Made by a program: the position numbers and the translations under genes. Below are positions 24,519 to 33,571 of a stretch of DNA of 64,000 bases, piece by piece; the stretch's first letter is position 1, and every line of letters starts with the position of its first letter. The stretch lies in contig JACRTB010000010.1 in NCBI GenBank assembly GCA_014385025.1, positions 1 through 64,000 on the forward strand. The letters are read 5' to 3'. The notes below the pieces were generated by a model, which was given only the letters and a program-made list of their open reading frames with translations, had not been told where the DNA came from and ran no database searches. Source of the DNA: Yanshouia hominis (GTDB lineage Bacteria; Bacillota; Clostridia; Oscillospirales; Ruminococcaceae).

Positions 24519-25724
24519 ATGAAGATTGAACACAACCCCAAATACCACACCATATCGGCCTATGCGCTCGGTGTCCTGCTGCTGGCGATCGGCTTCCATT
24601 GGGGGCTGAGCAACTTCGGGCTGGTTTGGAGCGGCCTGTTGAGGGTGATCCGTCCGATCCGTCCGATCCTCTACGGGTTTGTGCTGGCCTACCTGCTCAA
24701 TCCGGTTATGATGTGGATGGAAGAGCTGCTGGAAAAATCGGCCTTTTATCGCAAAATTCCGGGACGGCTGCGGCGCGGCCTCTCGGTGCTGCTGACCTAT
24801 CTGATCACCAGTGCGGTGCTGGTTTCCTTTTTGGTCATCATTCTGCCGCAGGTGGCGAGCAATGCCGCGGCCCTGGCCGGACAGCTCCAGAATTATGTTG
24901 CCGCGGCCGAACGGTTTGTGAATAACATGATCGACAATATTCCCGAGGGACTGATTCCGCGGGATTATATTGATCAGATCACCCTGATGATTGGGGACAG
25001 CATCCAGCGGCTTTTCGCATGGATTTCGGCGGGACTGCCCATGCTCTTCTCTCTTGCGTGGCAGTTTGGCTCGGGTCTGATCTCCGCCTGCGTGGCCGTA
25101 ATTGTATCGATCTACCTCCTGCTCGCCAAGGAGACGTTCATTGCCCAGGTCAGAAAGCTGCTTTGTGCCTTCCTGCCGCGGCAGAAGGTGCGCCGCCTGA
25201 TGTCGGTGACCCGTACCACGCACATGATGTTCGGGCGCTTTATTACCGGTAAGATCGTCGATTCGATTATCATCGGCATTCTTTGCTTTATCGGCCTTTC
25301 CGTCATGAAGATGCCCAACGTCGTTCTGGTCAGCTTTATCGTCGGCGTTACCAATGTGCTGCCCTATTTCGGTCCCTTTATCGGGGCGGTTCCCGGATTC
25401 TTCCTGATCGCCTTTGTCTCTCCGGTGCAGGGGCTGATTTTTCTGGTCTTTATCCTTGTGCTCCAGCAGATTGACGGCAATATCATCGGTCCGATGATCC
25501 TTGGAGATTCGACCGGCCTTTCGGCCTTCTGGGTCGTCTTTGCCATCCTGCTCTTCGGCGGGGTGTTCGGCCCGGTGGGGATGTTCATCGGCGTGCCGAC
25601 CTTCGGCGTTTTTTACGCGCTGCTCAAGGAAACGATCACCGAGCGGCTCAGGTCCAAGCATCTGCCGGTCGATACCAGAGATTACCTGACCCCCATCCCG
25701 GAGGACGAAACGGCGGAACCCTGA
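24519..25724 (+). CDS. AI-2E family transporter (PerM/YdiK-like permease)
   Basis: A 401-residue membrane protein with about eight helices. It has the family's LRPIRPILYGFVLAYLLNPV-like start and the later GVTNVLPYFGPFIGAVPG and GPMILGDSTGLSAFWVV. ATG 24519 is chosen, with GGGAGG upstream. Family members export diverse small molecules or ions; the AI-2 label is historic. It follows the ABC-F gene by 117 bases and ends at a strong terminator. Confidence 0.88.
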   Translation: MKIEHNPKYHTISAYALGVLLLAIGFHWGLSNFGLVWSGLLRVIRPIRPILYGFVLAYLLNPVMMWMEELLEKSAFYRKIPGRLRRGLSVLLTYLITSAVLVSFLVIILPQVASNAAALAGQLQNYVAAAERFVNNMIDNIPEGLIPRDYIDQITLMIGDSIQRLFAWISAGLPMLFSLAWQFGSGLISACVAVIVSIYLLLAKETFIAQVRKLLCAFLPRQKVRRLMSVTRTTHMMFGRFITGKIVDSIIIGILCFIGLSVMKMPNVVLVSFIVGVTNVLPYFGPFIGAVPGFFLIAFVSPVQGLIFLVFILVLQQIDGNIIGPMILGDSTGLSAFWVVFAILLFGGVFGPVGMFIGVPTFGVFYALLKETITERLRSKHLPVDTRDYLTPIPEDETAEP

Positions 25725-25736
25725 ATCACCTACAGC

Positions 25737-25775
25737 GGGGGCCTCAAAATGCGGATCGCATTTTGAGGCCCCTTT
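25737..25775. terminator. Terminator between the AI-2E permease and ribH (convergent)
   Basis: Near-perfect 16-bp stem GGGCCTCAAAATGCG/CGCATTTTGAGGCCC centred at 25755, with short T-rich end. It serves both converging genes. Confidence 0.85.
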
Positions 25776-25787
25776 GCCGTGGAAGTC

Positions 25788-26255
25788 TTATGATGCGAAC
25801 TGACGCAGAAGGTTCGCCATCTCGATGGCGCCTTCGGCGCATTCAAAGCCCTTGTTTCCGGCCTTGCTGCCGGCACGCTCAATCGCCTGCTCCAGAGTGT
25901 CGCAGGTCAGGACGCCGAAAAGCACAGGGGTTCCGCTGTCGAGCGCGGCCGCGGCGACGCCCTTTGAAACCTCGCTGCACACATAGTCATAGTGCGAGGT
26001 GCTTCCGCGGATGACCGCGCCCAGGCAGATGACCGCGTCATAGCGGCCGCTCCTGGCGAGCCTGGAGGCGGCAAGCGGAATTTCGAACGCGCCGGGCACC
26101 CACGCGACGTCAATCATATCCTCGTCCGCACCGTGGCGGCGCAATCCGTCGAGCGCGCCGCCGAGCAGGCGGGAGGTGATGAATTCATTGAAACGGGAGG
26201 CAACGATGGCAATTTTCAGTCCATTCGCGATGAGAGATCCTTCCATACGGTTCAT
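25788..26255 (-). CDS. ribH: 6,7-dimethyl-8-ribityllumazine synthase
   Basis: A 155-residue lumazine synthase with [19 protein letters not shown] and [15 protein letters not shown], whose histidine is the proton acceptor. It joins 5-amino-6-ribitylamino-uracil with dihydroxybutanone phosphate. It is the last gene of the FMN riboswitch-controlled operon. Confidence 0.96.
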   Translation of the reverse strand: MNRMEGSLIANGLKIAIVASRFNEFITSRLLGGALDGLRRHGADEDMIDVAWVPGAFEIPLAASRLARSGRYDAVICLGAVIRGSTSHYDYVCSEVSKGVAAAALDSGTPVLFGVLTCDTLEQAIERAGSKAGNKGFECAEGAIEMANLLRQFAS

Positions 26256-26307
26256 AGGGAACGCTCCTTTCAGCTTGAGCTTTTAATCGGAAAAACACAA
26301 CAGGGCT

Positions 26308-27510
26308 TCAGCCTCCGTAATGCAGCAGATGCCCCATTTTGTGCTGTTTGGTTTGCAGATAGAAAAGGCTCTGTTCGGTGGCGGGCATCTCGATCGGCAC
26401 CCGCTGCGTAATTTCCATCCCGAAGTGCGAGAGGTCATAAATTTTCTGGGGATTGTTGGTCAGCAGCCGCAGTGTTTTTGCGCCAAGCTCACGCAGAATC
26501 TGCGCGCCGATGTAATATTCCCGTTCATCCCCGCCGAAGCCCAGCGCGAGATTGGCCTCCAGCGTGTCCATCCCACGGTCCTGCAGCTCGTAGGCGCGCA
26601 GCTTGTTGATCAGGCCGATGCCCCGCCCCTCCTGCCGGAGATAGAGCAGGATGCCCCGGCCCTCCCGTTCAATCTGCGCCATGGCCGCGGCAAGCTGTCC
26701 GCCGCAGTCGCAGCGGATTGAGCCGAAAGCGTCTCCGGTCAGGCATTCGGAGTGAACCCGGCAGAGAAGGTTCTCCCCGTCCCCAATCTCCCCCTTGACC
26801 AGCGCGACGTGATGCTCCCCGTTGAGTCGGTTGATGAAGCCGACCGCCCGGAAGCTGCCGTATCTGGTCGGAAGCGCCGCGTCGGCCACCCGTTCCACCA
26901 GCTTGTCCCGGCGCTTGCGGTACTCCTGCAGGCCGCGGATGGTAATCATCCGCAGACCCCAGTGCTCCGCAAATTCCAGAAGCTCGGAGGTGCGCATCAT
27001 TCCGCCGTCCTGCCGCATGATTTCACAGCAGAGGCCGCATTCCTCAAGGCCGGCCAGCCGCAGCAGATCGACGGTGGCCTCGGTGTGGCCGGCGCGTTCC
27101 AGAACGCCGTTTCTGCGGGCAAGCAGCGGAAACATGTGTCCCGGGCGGCGAAACTCCTCCGGCCGGGCGCCGGGGTCTGCGCAGCGCAGGGCGGTGATGC
27201 TGCGCTCTCCGGCGGAGATGCCGGTTGCCGTGGAAATATGGTCGATCGAGACGGTGAAGGCCGTCTGATGGTTGTCGGTGTTTTCCGGCACCATCTGCGG
27301 CAGGGCGAGCCGGCGGCAGACCGTCTCGCTCATCGGCATACAGATCAGTCCTTTGGCGTGGGTCGCCATGAAATTAACCCGTTCGGTATCGGCGAATTCG
27401 GCGGCACAGATCAGATCTCCCTCGTTTTCCCGGCCGGGGTCGTCGGTCACAAGGACCAGCTCGCCCGCCCGAAGAGCTTCCAATGCTTCGTCGATGGTGT
27501 TGTATGGCAT
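26308..27510 (-). CDS. ribBA: Bifunctional 3,4-dihydroxy-2-butanone-4-phosphate synthase / GTP cyclohydrolase II
   Basis: A 400-residue fusion. The N-terminal half is DHBP synthase ([37 protein letters not shown]). The C-terminal half is GTP cyclohydrolase II ([20 protein letters not shown] with the zinc cysteines, [10 protein letters not shown]). It supplies both riboflavin precursors, from ribulose 5-phosphate and from GTP. ATG 27510 has AAGGAGG upstream. Third gene of the rib operon. Confidence 0.96.
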   Translation of the reverse strand: MPYNTIDEALEALRAGELVLVTDDPGRENEGDLICAAEFADTERVNFMATHAKGLICMPMSETVCRRLALPQMVPENTDNHQTAFTVSIDHISTATGISAGERSITALRCADPGARPEEFRRPGHMFPLLARRNGVLERAGHTEATVDLLRLAGLEECGLCCEIMRQDGGMMRTSELLEFAEHWGLRMITIRGLQEYRKRRDKLVERVADAALPTRYGSFRAVGFINRLNGEHHVALVKGEIGDGENLLCRVHSECLTGDAFGSIRCDCGGQLAAAMAQIEREGRGILLYLRQEGRGIGLINKLRAYELQDRGMDTLEANLALGFGGDEREYYIGAQILRELGAKTLRLLTNNPQKIYDLSHFGMEITQRVPIEMPATEQSLFYLQTKQHKMGHLLHYGG

Positions 27511-27580
27511 GATTGCTTCCTCCTTTTCGATGATGGAATCCAACGGCGTTCCCTTGGAGCCGCCGCAATTTGCCGGCGCT

Positions 27581-28231
27581 TCAGAAGCCCAGTGCGGAGA
27601 GGGCCTCCGCCGTCAGGGCGCCGGCCGGCTTTTGACCCATACCGGCTTGCAGCAGGCGTTCTACATAGCGGCCGATACAGTCGTTTTCCAGGTTGACTGT
27701 ATCTCCCGGCCCTCGTCCGCCGAGGCTGGTCAGGGAGGCGGTGTGCGGAATCACCGACACCCTGAAGAAGCCGGGCCCTGTATCGGCCACTGTCAGGCTG
27801 ATGCCGTCAACGGCGACCGAGCCCTTGGGGACGATCAAACGCAGGATTTCGGGGCAGCATCCGATTGTGTACCAGACGGCGTTTCCCTCACGGGCGACCG
27901 AGCGGATGCTGCCACTTCCGTCGATGTGTCCGGTGACAAGATGGCCGCCGAAGCGGCCGTCCGCGGGCATCGCGCGTTCGAGATTCAGCCGCGTGCCGGG
28001 GGAAAGCAGCCCCAGATTGGAGCGGCGCAGCGTCTCGGGCATCACATCGGCGGAAAAGCCGTCCTCTGCCAGGGATGAGACAGTAAGACAGACGCCGTTG
28101 ACCGCGATGCTGTCCCCGACGCGGCTCCCGTCGAGCGCCGCGCGGCAGCGGACCGCGAGGACCCCTCCGCCGCCGGAAGCGGGGCGCAGTGAGCGCAGGA
28201 TGCCGGTTTCCTCAACAATTCCCGTAAACAT
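27581..28231 (-). CDS. ribE: Riboflavin synthase, alpha subunit
   Basis: A 216-residue protein with the two similar lumazine-binding halves: [10 protein letters not shown] at the start, GVCLTVSS in the first half and DGISLTVAD in the second. It dismutates two lumazines to riboflavin. ATG 28231 is used because the family begins MFTGIVEE. It overlaps ribD by 20 bases, consistent with translational coupling. Confidence 0.95.
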   Translation of the reverse strand: MFTGIVEETGILRSLRPASGGGGVLAVRCRAALDGSRVGDSIAVNGVCLTVSSLAEDGFSADVMPETLRRSNLGLLSPGTRLNLERAMPADGRFGGHLVTGHIDGSGSIRSVAREGNAVWYTIGCCPEILRLIVPKGSVAVDGISLTVADTGPGFFRVSVIPHTASLTSLGGRGPGDTVNLENDCIGRYVERLLQAGMGQKPAGALTAEALSALGF

Positions 28232-29321
28232 TGCCGCACACCTCCCCTTCAATCAGCAGATCCTCCCCGAGAGGAGTGATCGTCCGGCGCAGGAGCCGGA
28301 ATGCCTCCGCCGGGCTTTCGACGCCCTGTCCGCCGACCGGGGAGGGGGCGGCCGCTCCGCCGAAGAGCTTCGGCGCCAGATAACATTGAATCCGCTGGAC
28401 CAGATGCGCGTCAAGCATCGCGCCGTGCAGCGCCGCACCTCCCTCCAGCAGAATGCTGTCGATTCCACGTTTCCCGAGCGCGGCCGTCAGATCGGGAAGA
28501 GAGAGGCGCTCATCCGTTCCCCTCGGCAGGGTCAGCGTTTCGCAGCCGGCCTTCCGGTAGGGGGAAAGCCGGGCAGGCTCTCCGACGCAGGTGGCGATCA
28601 GGGTGGGGACCTCCCGGGCGGTGCGGACGATCCGGCTGTCCGGCGGGGTGCTCAGGCTGCTGTCGCAGATAATCCGCAGAGGGTTGCGTCCGCCCTCGAT
28701 CCGGCAGGTGAGCAGAGGATCGTCCGCCAGCACCGTCCCGAGCCCCACCATCACCGCCGCGTAACGGCCGCGGTCCCGATGCACCCGTTCCCGCGCTGCC
28801 TCCCCGGTAATCCAACGGGAAGCGCCGGTCCGGGAGGCGATTTTGCCGTCGAGGGTCATCGCGTATTTGAGTATGACATAGGGCGTTCCGGTGCGGATGT
28901 AATGAAAGAACGGCGCGTTGATCGCGCCGCATTCTTCTTTGAGAATTCCGGTCACGACCTCAAGCCCCCTTTCCCGCAGAAGGGAGATTCCGCGGCCTGC
29001 CACCAGCGGATTCGGGTCGAGGGAGCCGACGACGACCCGGCGGATTCCGCTTTCGAGAATCGCGTCGGTGCAGGGGGGATTTCTGCCGGTGTGGCAGCAG
29101 GGCTCGAGGTTGACATAGAGCGTCGCTCCCTCAGGGGAGCCGGCGCAGTGCCGAAGCGCGTTTCGCTCTGCGTGCGGCCCGCCGTACCGTTCGTGCCAGC
29201 CCTCTCCCAGCGTCCGGCCGTCCCGGACGATGACTGCTCCGACCAGCGGGTTGGGATTGACCTGTCCGATGCCCCGTTCCGCCAGATGAAGCGCCCGCCG
29301 CATCCATTTTTCGTCCTCCAT
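28212..29321 (-). CDS. ribD: Bifunctional riboflavin biosynthesis deaminase/reductase
   Basis: A 369-residue two-domain enzyme. The deaminase part has zinc ligands in GPHAERNALRH and LEPCCHTGRNPPC. The reductase part starts near residue 145 with YVILKYAMTLDGKIA and has ILLEGGAALHGAML. It carries out the second and third steps of riboflavin synthesis. First gene of the operon, just 20 bases behind a hairpin, with an AGGAGGTG site before ATG 29321. Confidence 0.96.
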   Translation of the reverse strand: MEDEKWMRRALHLAERGIGQVNPNPLVGAVIVRDGRTLGEGWHERYGGPHAERNALRHCAGSPEGATLYVNLEPCCHTGRNPPCTDAILESGIRRVVVGSLDPNPLVAGRGISLLRERGLEVVTGILKEECGAINAPFFHYIRTGTPYVILKYAMTLDGKIASRTGASRWITGEAARERVHRDRGRYAAVMVGLGTVLADDPLLTCRIEGGRNPLRIICDSSLSTPPDSRIVRTAREVPTLIATCVGEPARLSPYRKAGCETLTLPRGTDERLSLPDLTAALGKRGIDSILLEGGAALHGAMLDAHLVQRIQCYLAPKLFGGAAAPSPVGGQGVESPAEAFRLLRRTITPLGEDLLIEGEVCGNVYGNC

Positions 29322-29341
29322 TCAAAACACCTCCTGATATA

Positions 29342-29372
29342 AAAAGCCCCGAACAGGCAGTTCGGGGCTTTC
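29342..29372 (-). terminator. Terminator-like hairpin directly before ribD
   Basis: Minus strand AAAGCCCCGAAC - loop - GTTCGGGGCTTTTT, then ATATC and the ribD ribosome site. A perfect rho-independent hairpin in the leader, about 120 bases behind the first riboswitch hairpin. It is a second barrier to transcription into ribD. Confidence 0.75.
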
Positions 29373-29460
29373 TCAGAGAGGCAGCGCGCACAGGCGCGCG
29401 GCCCGGCGGAAAATTTCCGGCGGGCGGTGCGCGGGGACAGCCGCCGCGGGCGCCGTCCGC

Positions 29461-29500
29461 AAAAATGCTCCGAAATGAAAATTCATTTCGGAGCATTGCC
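29461..29500 (-). terminator. Riboswitch expression-platform terminator
   Basis: AATGCTCCGAAATGA pairs with TCATTTCGGAGCATT on the minus strand and is followed by TTTTT (29463-29459 complement). It lies immediately behind the FMN aptamer. Confidence 0.85.
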
Positions 29501-29524
29501 AACAAACGCCCGCATCCGCTGATG

Positions 29525-29648
29525 CGCAGGCTCTGTAATCTTCTTATCATCCAGACTGTAACTGTCGGCCCCGGAATCGCACCGGATCTGCCTTGCGGCT
29601 CGTGGGCTGTACCACCGATCGGGAATTTCACCCTGCCCCGAAGATGCT
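29525..29648 (-). promoter_or_regulatory. FMN riboswitch (RFN element)
   Basis: Minus strand begins CTTCGGGGCAGGGTGAAATT, then CCCGATCGGTGGTACAGCCC, GATCCGGTGCGATTCCGGGG, and CCGACAGTTACAGTCTGGAT, the conserved blocks of the RFN aptamer in order. It binds FMN and shuts off ribD-ribE-ribBA-ribH. Confidence 0.95.
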
Positions 29649-29665
29649 GTTCAATTTTGTTCCCT

Positions 29666-29694
29666 ATCATACGGACAAAAGAAAAGTTTGTCAA
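29666..29694 (-). promoter_or_regulatory. Promoter of the riboflavin operon
   Basis: Minus strand TTGACA (29694-29689), 17-bp spacer, TATGAT (29671-29666). Transcription starts just before the FMN aptamer. Confidence 0.85.
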
Positions 29695-29768
29695 GCGGAG
29701 AACGCGGGATATAATCCGAGCAAAAGGGAGAAAATCAAGGGTTTTACGGAAAAATCTCCAAAATTCCC

Positions 29769-30257
29769 CTAATCCGCCGCAAGCTGTTCCAGATGGCAGA
29801 AGGGCTGGCCGTTGACGATTTCTATTACGCCGTAGCTGTTGAAAATTCCGTCGCGCGGCTCGGAAAGGCTGCCCGGATTCATAAGGGTCAGAGTGCCCTC
29901 ATTGAGGCAGCAGCGCCGGTGGGTGTGGCCGAACAGGGCGACCTTGGCACCGCTGGAGCGGGCAAACGAGCGGATGCCGTCGAGGCTGTACCGCACCGAA
30001 AAGCTGTGGCCGTGGCAGGCAAAGAGCCGGACTCCGCCCTCCTCGAAGAGCAGATGGTCGGGAGCCATGGAAAAAAGGTCGCAGTTGCCCCGGACCGAGA
30101 GCAGGGCCAGTCCGGGAAAGGCCGCGCGCAGGTCGTCAACCTCCTGCTCCCCGTCTCCGAGGTGGACAAAAAGATCGGTCCGGCCCTTTTCGACGAGAGC
30201 GAGACGGTAAAGACGGTCAAAGTCCCGGTGGGTATCCGAGACGACAACGATTCGCAT
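29769..30257 (-). CDS. YfcE/MJ0936-type metallophosphodiesterase
   Basis: A 162-residue calcineurin-like phosphoesterase. Metal-binding motifs appear in order: VSDTHRD, VHLGDGEQEVD, VRGNCD, ACHGHSF and FGHTHR. Such proteins hydrolyse phosphodiester bonds of unknown small substrates. It has its own AGGAAGCTTCC-like leader and stands alone between the rib leader and the IlvN-like gene. Confidence 0.9.
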   Translation of the reverse strand: MRIVVVSDTHRDFDRLYRLALVEKGRTDLFVHLGDGEQEVDDLRAAFPGLALLSVRGNCDLFSMAPDHLLFEEGGVRLFACHGHSFSVRYSLDGIRSFARSSGAKVALFGHTHRRCCLNEGTLTLMNPGSLSEPRDGIFNSYGVIEIVNGQPFCHLEQLAAD

Positions 30258-30367
30258 GGAAGCTTCCTCCGGCGGCGGGAGACGGTCACAGGACCCGTTT
30301 CCGCGGAATTTGAGCAGACTGCCCCTATTTTACCGTTCGGAAAGGCGGAAGTCAAGCGGGGCAAAAA

Positions 30368-30877
30368 TCAATAGGCCGCACGAAGCAGCTCTTCCTCCAT
30401 CGGGAAGGTGGAAACGTTGCTCACCCCGGCCGACAGCACCCCGTAGGGAGCGGCGGCGCTGAGGAATCCGGCGAGGGCCGCGGGATCTCCGGTCATCTCG
30501 ATGCGCAGGGCGCTGTCGGTGCGTCCGCAGATCATCGCGCCGTGGGCGGCGCAGAGATGGCTCGCCTCGGCGTGGGTCAGCGACCCGGCGCGCAGTGACA
30601 GGTGCAACGTTTCATCCTCACCGAGCGGGCGGGGAGAAAGCAGAGCGGCGGAACGCACCGTGCAGAGCTTGGCGGCCTGCTGTGCAATGCGGTCGAGCTG
30701 ATGGGCGCCGCCGCCCACCACAGCGGTCAGGCGCGCATCGCCCGACCAGTCGCGGGTCAGATTCATGCCCTCAAGAGAGCACCCCCAGCGTCCCAAAATA
30801 CCGCAGAAGCGAGAAAGGGCGTCGGCCGCATCGGTGGCCAGCAGGCTCATCAGAAACAGTTCCTTGTTGTTTTTCAT
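30368..30877 (-). CDS. IlvN/IlvH-like ACT-domain protein (acetolactate synthase small subunit-like)
   Basis: A 169-residue protein. Its first 75 residues follow the ACT domain of acetolactate synthase small subunits: LFLMSLLATDAADALSRFCG, then NLTRDWSGDARLTAVVGG and LDRIAQQAAKLCTV. The second half, LHLSLRAGSLTHAEASHLC to VSTFPMEEELL, matches the C-terminal domain of that subunit poorly but plausibly. It stands behind a T-box leader with an isoleucine-type specifier, which supports a branched-chain amino acid role. No catalytic ilvB is next to it, which is unusual. ATG 30877 has GGGGAG upstream. Confidence 0.7.
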   Translation of the reverse strand: MKNNKELFLMSLLATDAADALSRFCGILGRWGCSLEGMNLTRDWSGDARLTAVVGGGAHQLDRIAQQAAKLCTVRSAALLSPRPLGEDETLHLSLRAGSLTHAEASHLCAAHGAMICGRTDSALRIEMTGDPAALAGFLSAAAPYGVLSAGVSNVSTFPMEEELLRAAY

Positions 30878-30908
30878 CGTCAAATGCTCCCCTTTTCTTT
30901 TCCAGACC

Positions 30909-31215
30909 AACAAAAATGCCTTTGTCTCCTGATCTTCAAGAGACAAAGGCATGTCATGCGCTCTGCGGTACCACTCTTGTTGCCGCCTGAAAAGACGGCC
31001 CCTCGGTCGAACATCGGGCTGCCAGCAGCCGAATGCCGAACGTCATAACGGACGTTAACCGTGTGAGTCTACTCGGAGAATTTCCTTTGGGTCACCTGCT
31101 CGGGGACGATTTTCGCCGCGGACGCGCCGCTGTCTCACACCAACCGACAGCTCTCTGAAGACGCCAACTGCGCGGGTACTGTTCCCTTCTTCGCATTTGT
31201 GGTCTGTTTAATTAT
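30909..31215 (-). promoter_or_regulatory. T-box riboswitch leader, isoleucine-type specifier, before the IlvN-like gene
   Basis: Minus strand shows the stem I AG-bulge region AGAGAGCTGTCGGTTGGTG, then GCGAAAATCG with a probable ATC (Ile) specifier at 31110-31108. The conserved AGAGTGGTACCGCAG follows at 30977-30963 and a terminator stem ATGCCTTTGTCTC/GAGACAAAGGCAT (30916-30952) with a U tail. Uncharged tRNA-Ile should open transcription. The specifier is aligned by eye with the aspS T-box in this window. Confidence 0.88.
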
Positions 31216-31221
31216 AGTGTC

Positions 31222-31250
31222 ATTATAGGCCGGGATTTGAAAAATGTCAA
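31222..31250 (-). promoter_or_regulatory. Consensus promoter of the T-box/IlvN-like unit
   Basis: Minus strand TTGACA (31250-31245), 17 bp, TATAAT (31227-31222): a perfect sigma-A match. Confidence 0.93.
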
Positions 31251-31261
31251 CCCCTTTTGCA

Positions 31262-32455
31262 TCAATTCGTTTCACCGTTTGCGAGCAGCGATTCGATGAA
31301 CTGCTTGGCCACACGCGGGGAACGCCCCGAACGGTGGAGCGCGAAGGCCTCCGCCCGGGCGAAAAGCTCCTCACGCGGCATCGAAATCTCATGCAGGTCG
31401 GCAAGCTGGCCGACGATGCCGATATACTTCTCCTTGTCGGGCTTCTCGAAGGTAATGGTAAGGCCGAAGCGGTCGGAAAGGCTGGTCAGCTCGGCGATGG
31501 TGTCGTTATAGTGGAGGTCGTCCCCATCCCGATCGGCAAAACTTTCCTTGACGAGATGGCGGCGGTTGCTGGTGGCATAGATCGCCACATTGCCGGTCTT
31601 GGAGGAAACCGATCCCTCGAGCACCGCCTTGAGGGTGGCGTAGCTGTCATCGTCCCGGCTGAAGGAGAGGTCGTCGATGAAAAGGATGAAGTGCAGCGGA
31701 TTGACGCTCAGACGGTCAAGCAGCGCGGGAATCTCGACGATCTGGCTCTTTTTCAGCTCGATCAGGCGCAGGCCGCGGTCAAAAAGCTCGTTGACCACCG
31801 CCTTGACGGTCGATGATTTTCCGGTTCCGCTGTCGCCGTAAAGCAGGACGTTGGCGGCGGGGCGGCCTTCGAGCAGAGCCACGGTGTTGTCGAGCACCTG
31901 GCGGCGCTGCTGCTCGTAGCCGGGCAGGCAGTTCAGGGTGATCGGATCGGGGTTCAGCACCGGGATCAGCTGATGGTTCTCGAAGAGGAACATCCGGTGG
32001 CGGACAAAGATGCCGTATCCGTAGCGGGAAATTTCCACCAGCCGGTCGCCGTAGCATTTGCGGAAATCGTACCCGGTGATCTCATAGGACGGCAGGAAGC
32101 CCTTGTAGCCGACGAGATCCTTCATGTCCTCGCTGGCGATCTGGCTGATCTGCTCCAGAAGCCCGAGCTCCTGCCGGAACGCCTCCTCAAAGCAGGGGGA
32201 GATCGGCCGGTTGAGAGCCAGCGCCGCCATAACCGGGTTTTCGTCGCAGAGGACCGCCGAAAGGATATAATCCGAGAGGTTGTCGCCATGCTCATAAAGG
32301 GCGGCGGCAAATTTCGCATAGCGCCGGACGCGGGCGGGGATATCCCCATGCTCGTCAAAAAGATCCTGAAGCGCCGCGATGACCGGGTCCTCCAGCAAAT
32401 TACGGAAAATCACCAGGCTGCGCAGCCGCAGGCCGGGTTCATAAACTCTTGCCAT
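31262..32455 (-). CDS. DUF815-type AAA ATPase
   Basis: A 397-residue protein. Its C-terminal half is a P-loop ATPase: Walker A LLYGDSGTGKSSTVKA, Walker B FILFIDDLSF, sensor-like AIYATSNRRHLVKES. The arrangement matches the DUF815 family. The N-terminal 160 residues form a helical domain seen in clostridial members. ATG 32455 is chosen because AAAGGTGG lies 9 bases ahead; a GTG at 32467 is an alternative. Function in the family is not settled. Confidence 0.85.
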   Translation of the reverse strand: MARVYEPGLRLRSLVIFRNLLEDPVIAALQDLFDEHGDIPARVRRYAKFAAALYEHGDNLSDYILSAVLCDENPVMAALALNRPISPCFEEAFRQELGLLEQISQIASEDMKDLVGYKGFLPSYEITGYDFRKCYGDRLVEISRYGYGIFVRHRMFLFENHQLIPVLNPDPITLNCLPGYEQQRRQVLDNTVALLEGRPAANVLLYGDSGTGKSSTVKAVVNELFDRGLRLIELKKSQIVEIPALLDRLSVNPLHFILFIDDLSFSRDDDSYATLKAVLEGSVSSKTGNVAIYATSNRRHLVKESFADRDGDDLHYNDTIAELTSLSDRFGLTITFEKPDKEKYIGIVGQLADLHEISMPREELFARAEAFALHRSGRSPRVAKQFIESLLANGETN

Positions 32456-32608
32456 CAAGAAAACCACCTTTCGATGTGGAATTTGGGAATTCCTTTTATT
32501 TTATTTTATCGCACTTCACGGTGGCTGTCAAAAGATTTGGGGCTTTCTTTTCTGAAAATTCCATGTTATTCTGTAGATATTATACAAATAGGCGGGGGAG
32601 GCTTTGTG

Positions 32609-33478
32609 GTGAAGATCATAGACGCACATCTGCATCTCAATAAAAACGAAAAATTTGACCAGCTCGGGGAGCAGGGCGGTCCGAGGAACGATCTGCCGTC
32701 CCTGCTGCGGGAATTTGAACGGCTCGAGGTTGCGGGCTGTGTCGTCATGGGAACCGGACGGCTCGATGAAGATCCCTGCCGGGCGGGACTTTTCAACCTC
32801 GCCGGGGAGCCGGACCCGGACCACTACCGGTATCCCCCGCAGGTCTGCTTCTGCATCGGGGTCGATCCCGAGGGGCTGAAACCGGGGCGGCTGGAACGGA
32901 CCCTCGCGGATTACCGCCGGGTGCTTGCCTGCCCGAACTGCGTGGGGTTTAAGATCTACCTTGGCTACAAGCCGTATTTTGCCTACGACCCGATCTATAC
33001 CCCCGTCTATGAGCTGGCGCGGGAATTTGACCTGACGGTTGCCTATCACACCGGGGACACCGCGAGCAGCACCGGGCGTCTGCGCTTCGCCCATCCGCTG
33101 GCGATCGACGAGGTGGCGGTGGCTTATCCAAAGCTGCGGCTGGTGATCTGCCATTTTGGCAGCCCGTGGATGGCTGACGCCGCCGAGGTGGTGGCCAAGA
33201 ACCCCAATGTTTACACCGATCTTTCGGGGCTGGCGGTGGGACGGCCCGAGACAGCGGATTTCCGCGGCCGTTTTTCCCACTATGTTTCGGAGCTTTCAGG
33301 CTGGCTCGCCTTTGCCGAGAAGTGGGACCGGGTGATGTTCGGCACCGACTGGCCGCTGGTCAGTCTCGAACACTATATTGCCCTGATCGCCTCCTGCGTC
33401 CCGGCCGCCCATTGGGAACAGGTTTTTTACCGCAGCGCCCTCTCGGCCTATCCCAAACTCGGAAAAATCTTGGAATAA
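32609..33478 (+). CDS. Amidohydrolase 2 family metal-dependent hydrolase
   Basis: A 289-residue TIM-barrel hydrolase. Metal or active-site motifs are in order: IDAHLHL at the start, VAYHTGD in the middle, LVICHFGSP, and MFGTDWPL. The family includes decarboxylases and lactonases (LigW/TIM-barrel type). GTG 32609 is preferred because GGGGGAG lies 8 bases upstream; GTG 32606 is one codon earlier. Substrate unknown. It is divergent from the DUF815 gene. Confidence 0.85.
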   Translation: MKIIDAHLHLNKNEKFDQLGEQGGPRNDLPSLLREFERLEVAGCVVMGTGRLDEDPCRAGLFNLAGEPDPDHYRYPPQVCFCIGVDPEGLKPGRLERTLADYRRVLACPNCVGFKIYLGYKPYFAYDPIYTPVYELAREFDLTVAYHTGDTASSTGRLRFAHPLAIDEVAVAYPKLRLVICHFGSPWMADAAEVVAKNPNVYTDLSGLAVGRPETADFRGRFSHYVSELSGWLAFAEKWDRVMFGTDWPLVSLEHYIALIASCVPAAHWEQVFYRSALSAYPKLGKILE

Positions 33479-33495
33479 CCGCCTCCCGTTTCATC

Positions 33496-33550
33496 AATCT
33501 GTTTCCTGTTGTGGCATTTTGTGCCGGATTGGAATAACATGAAACAGATT
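33496..33550. repeat. Inverted repeat before the P-loop-like gene
   Basis: Perfect 10-bp arms AATCTGTTTC (33496-33505) and GAAACAGATT (33541-33550) around 35 bases that should contain the promoter of the following gene. Could be an operator pair or a hairpin. Confidence 0.55.
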
Positions 33551-33571
33551 GTTTGAGGAGGTTTTTCGGTG

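Noticed and set aside
29131..29694. Minus-strand frame across the FMN riboswitch
   Set aside because: It reads through the aptamer and both terminators and into ribD in another frame, so it is not a gene.
31973..32608. Long plus-strand extension upstream of the amidohydrolase
   Set aside because: It is antisense to the DUF815 ATPase; homology to amidohydrolases starts only at 32609.
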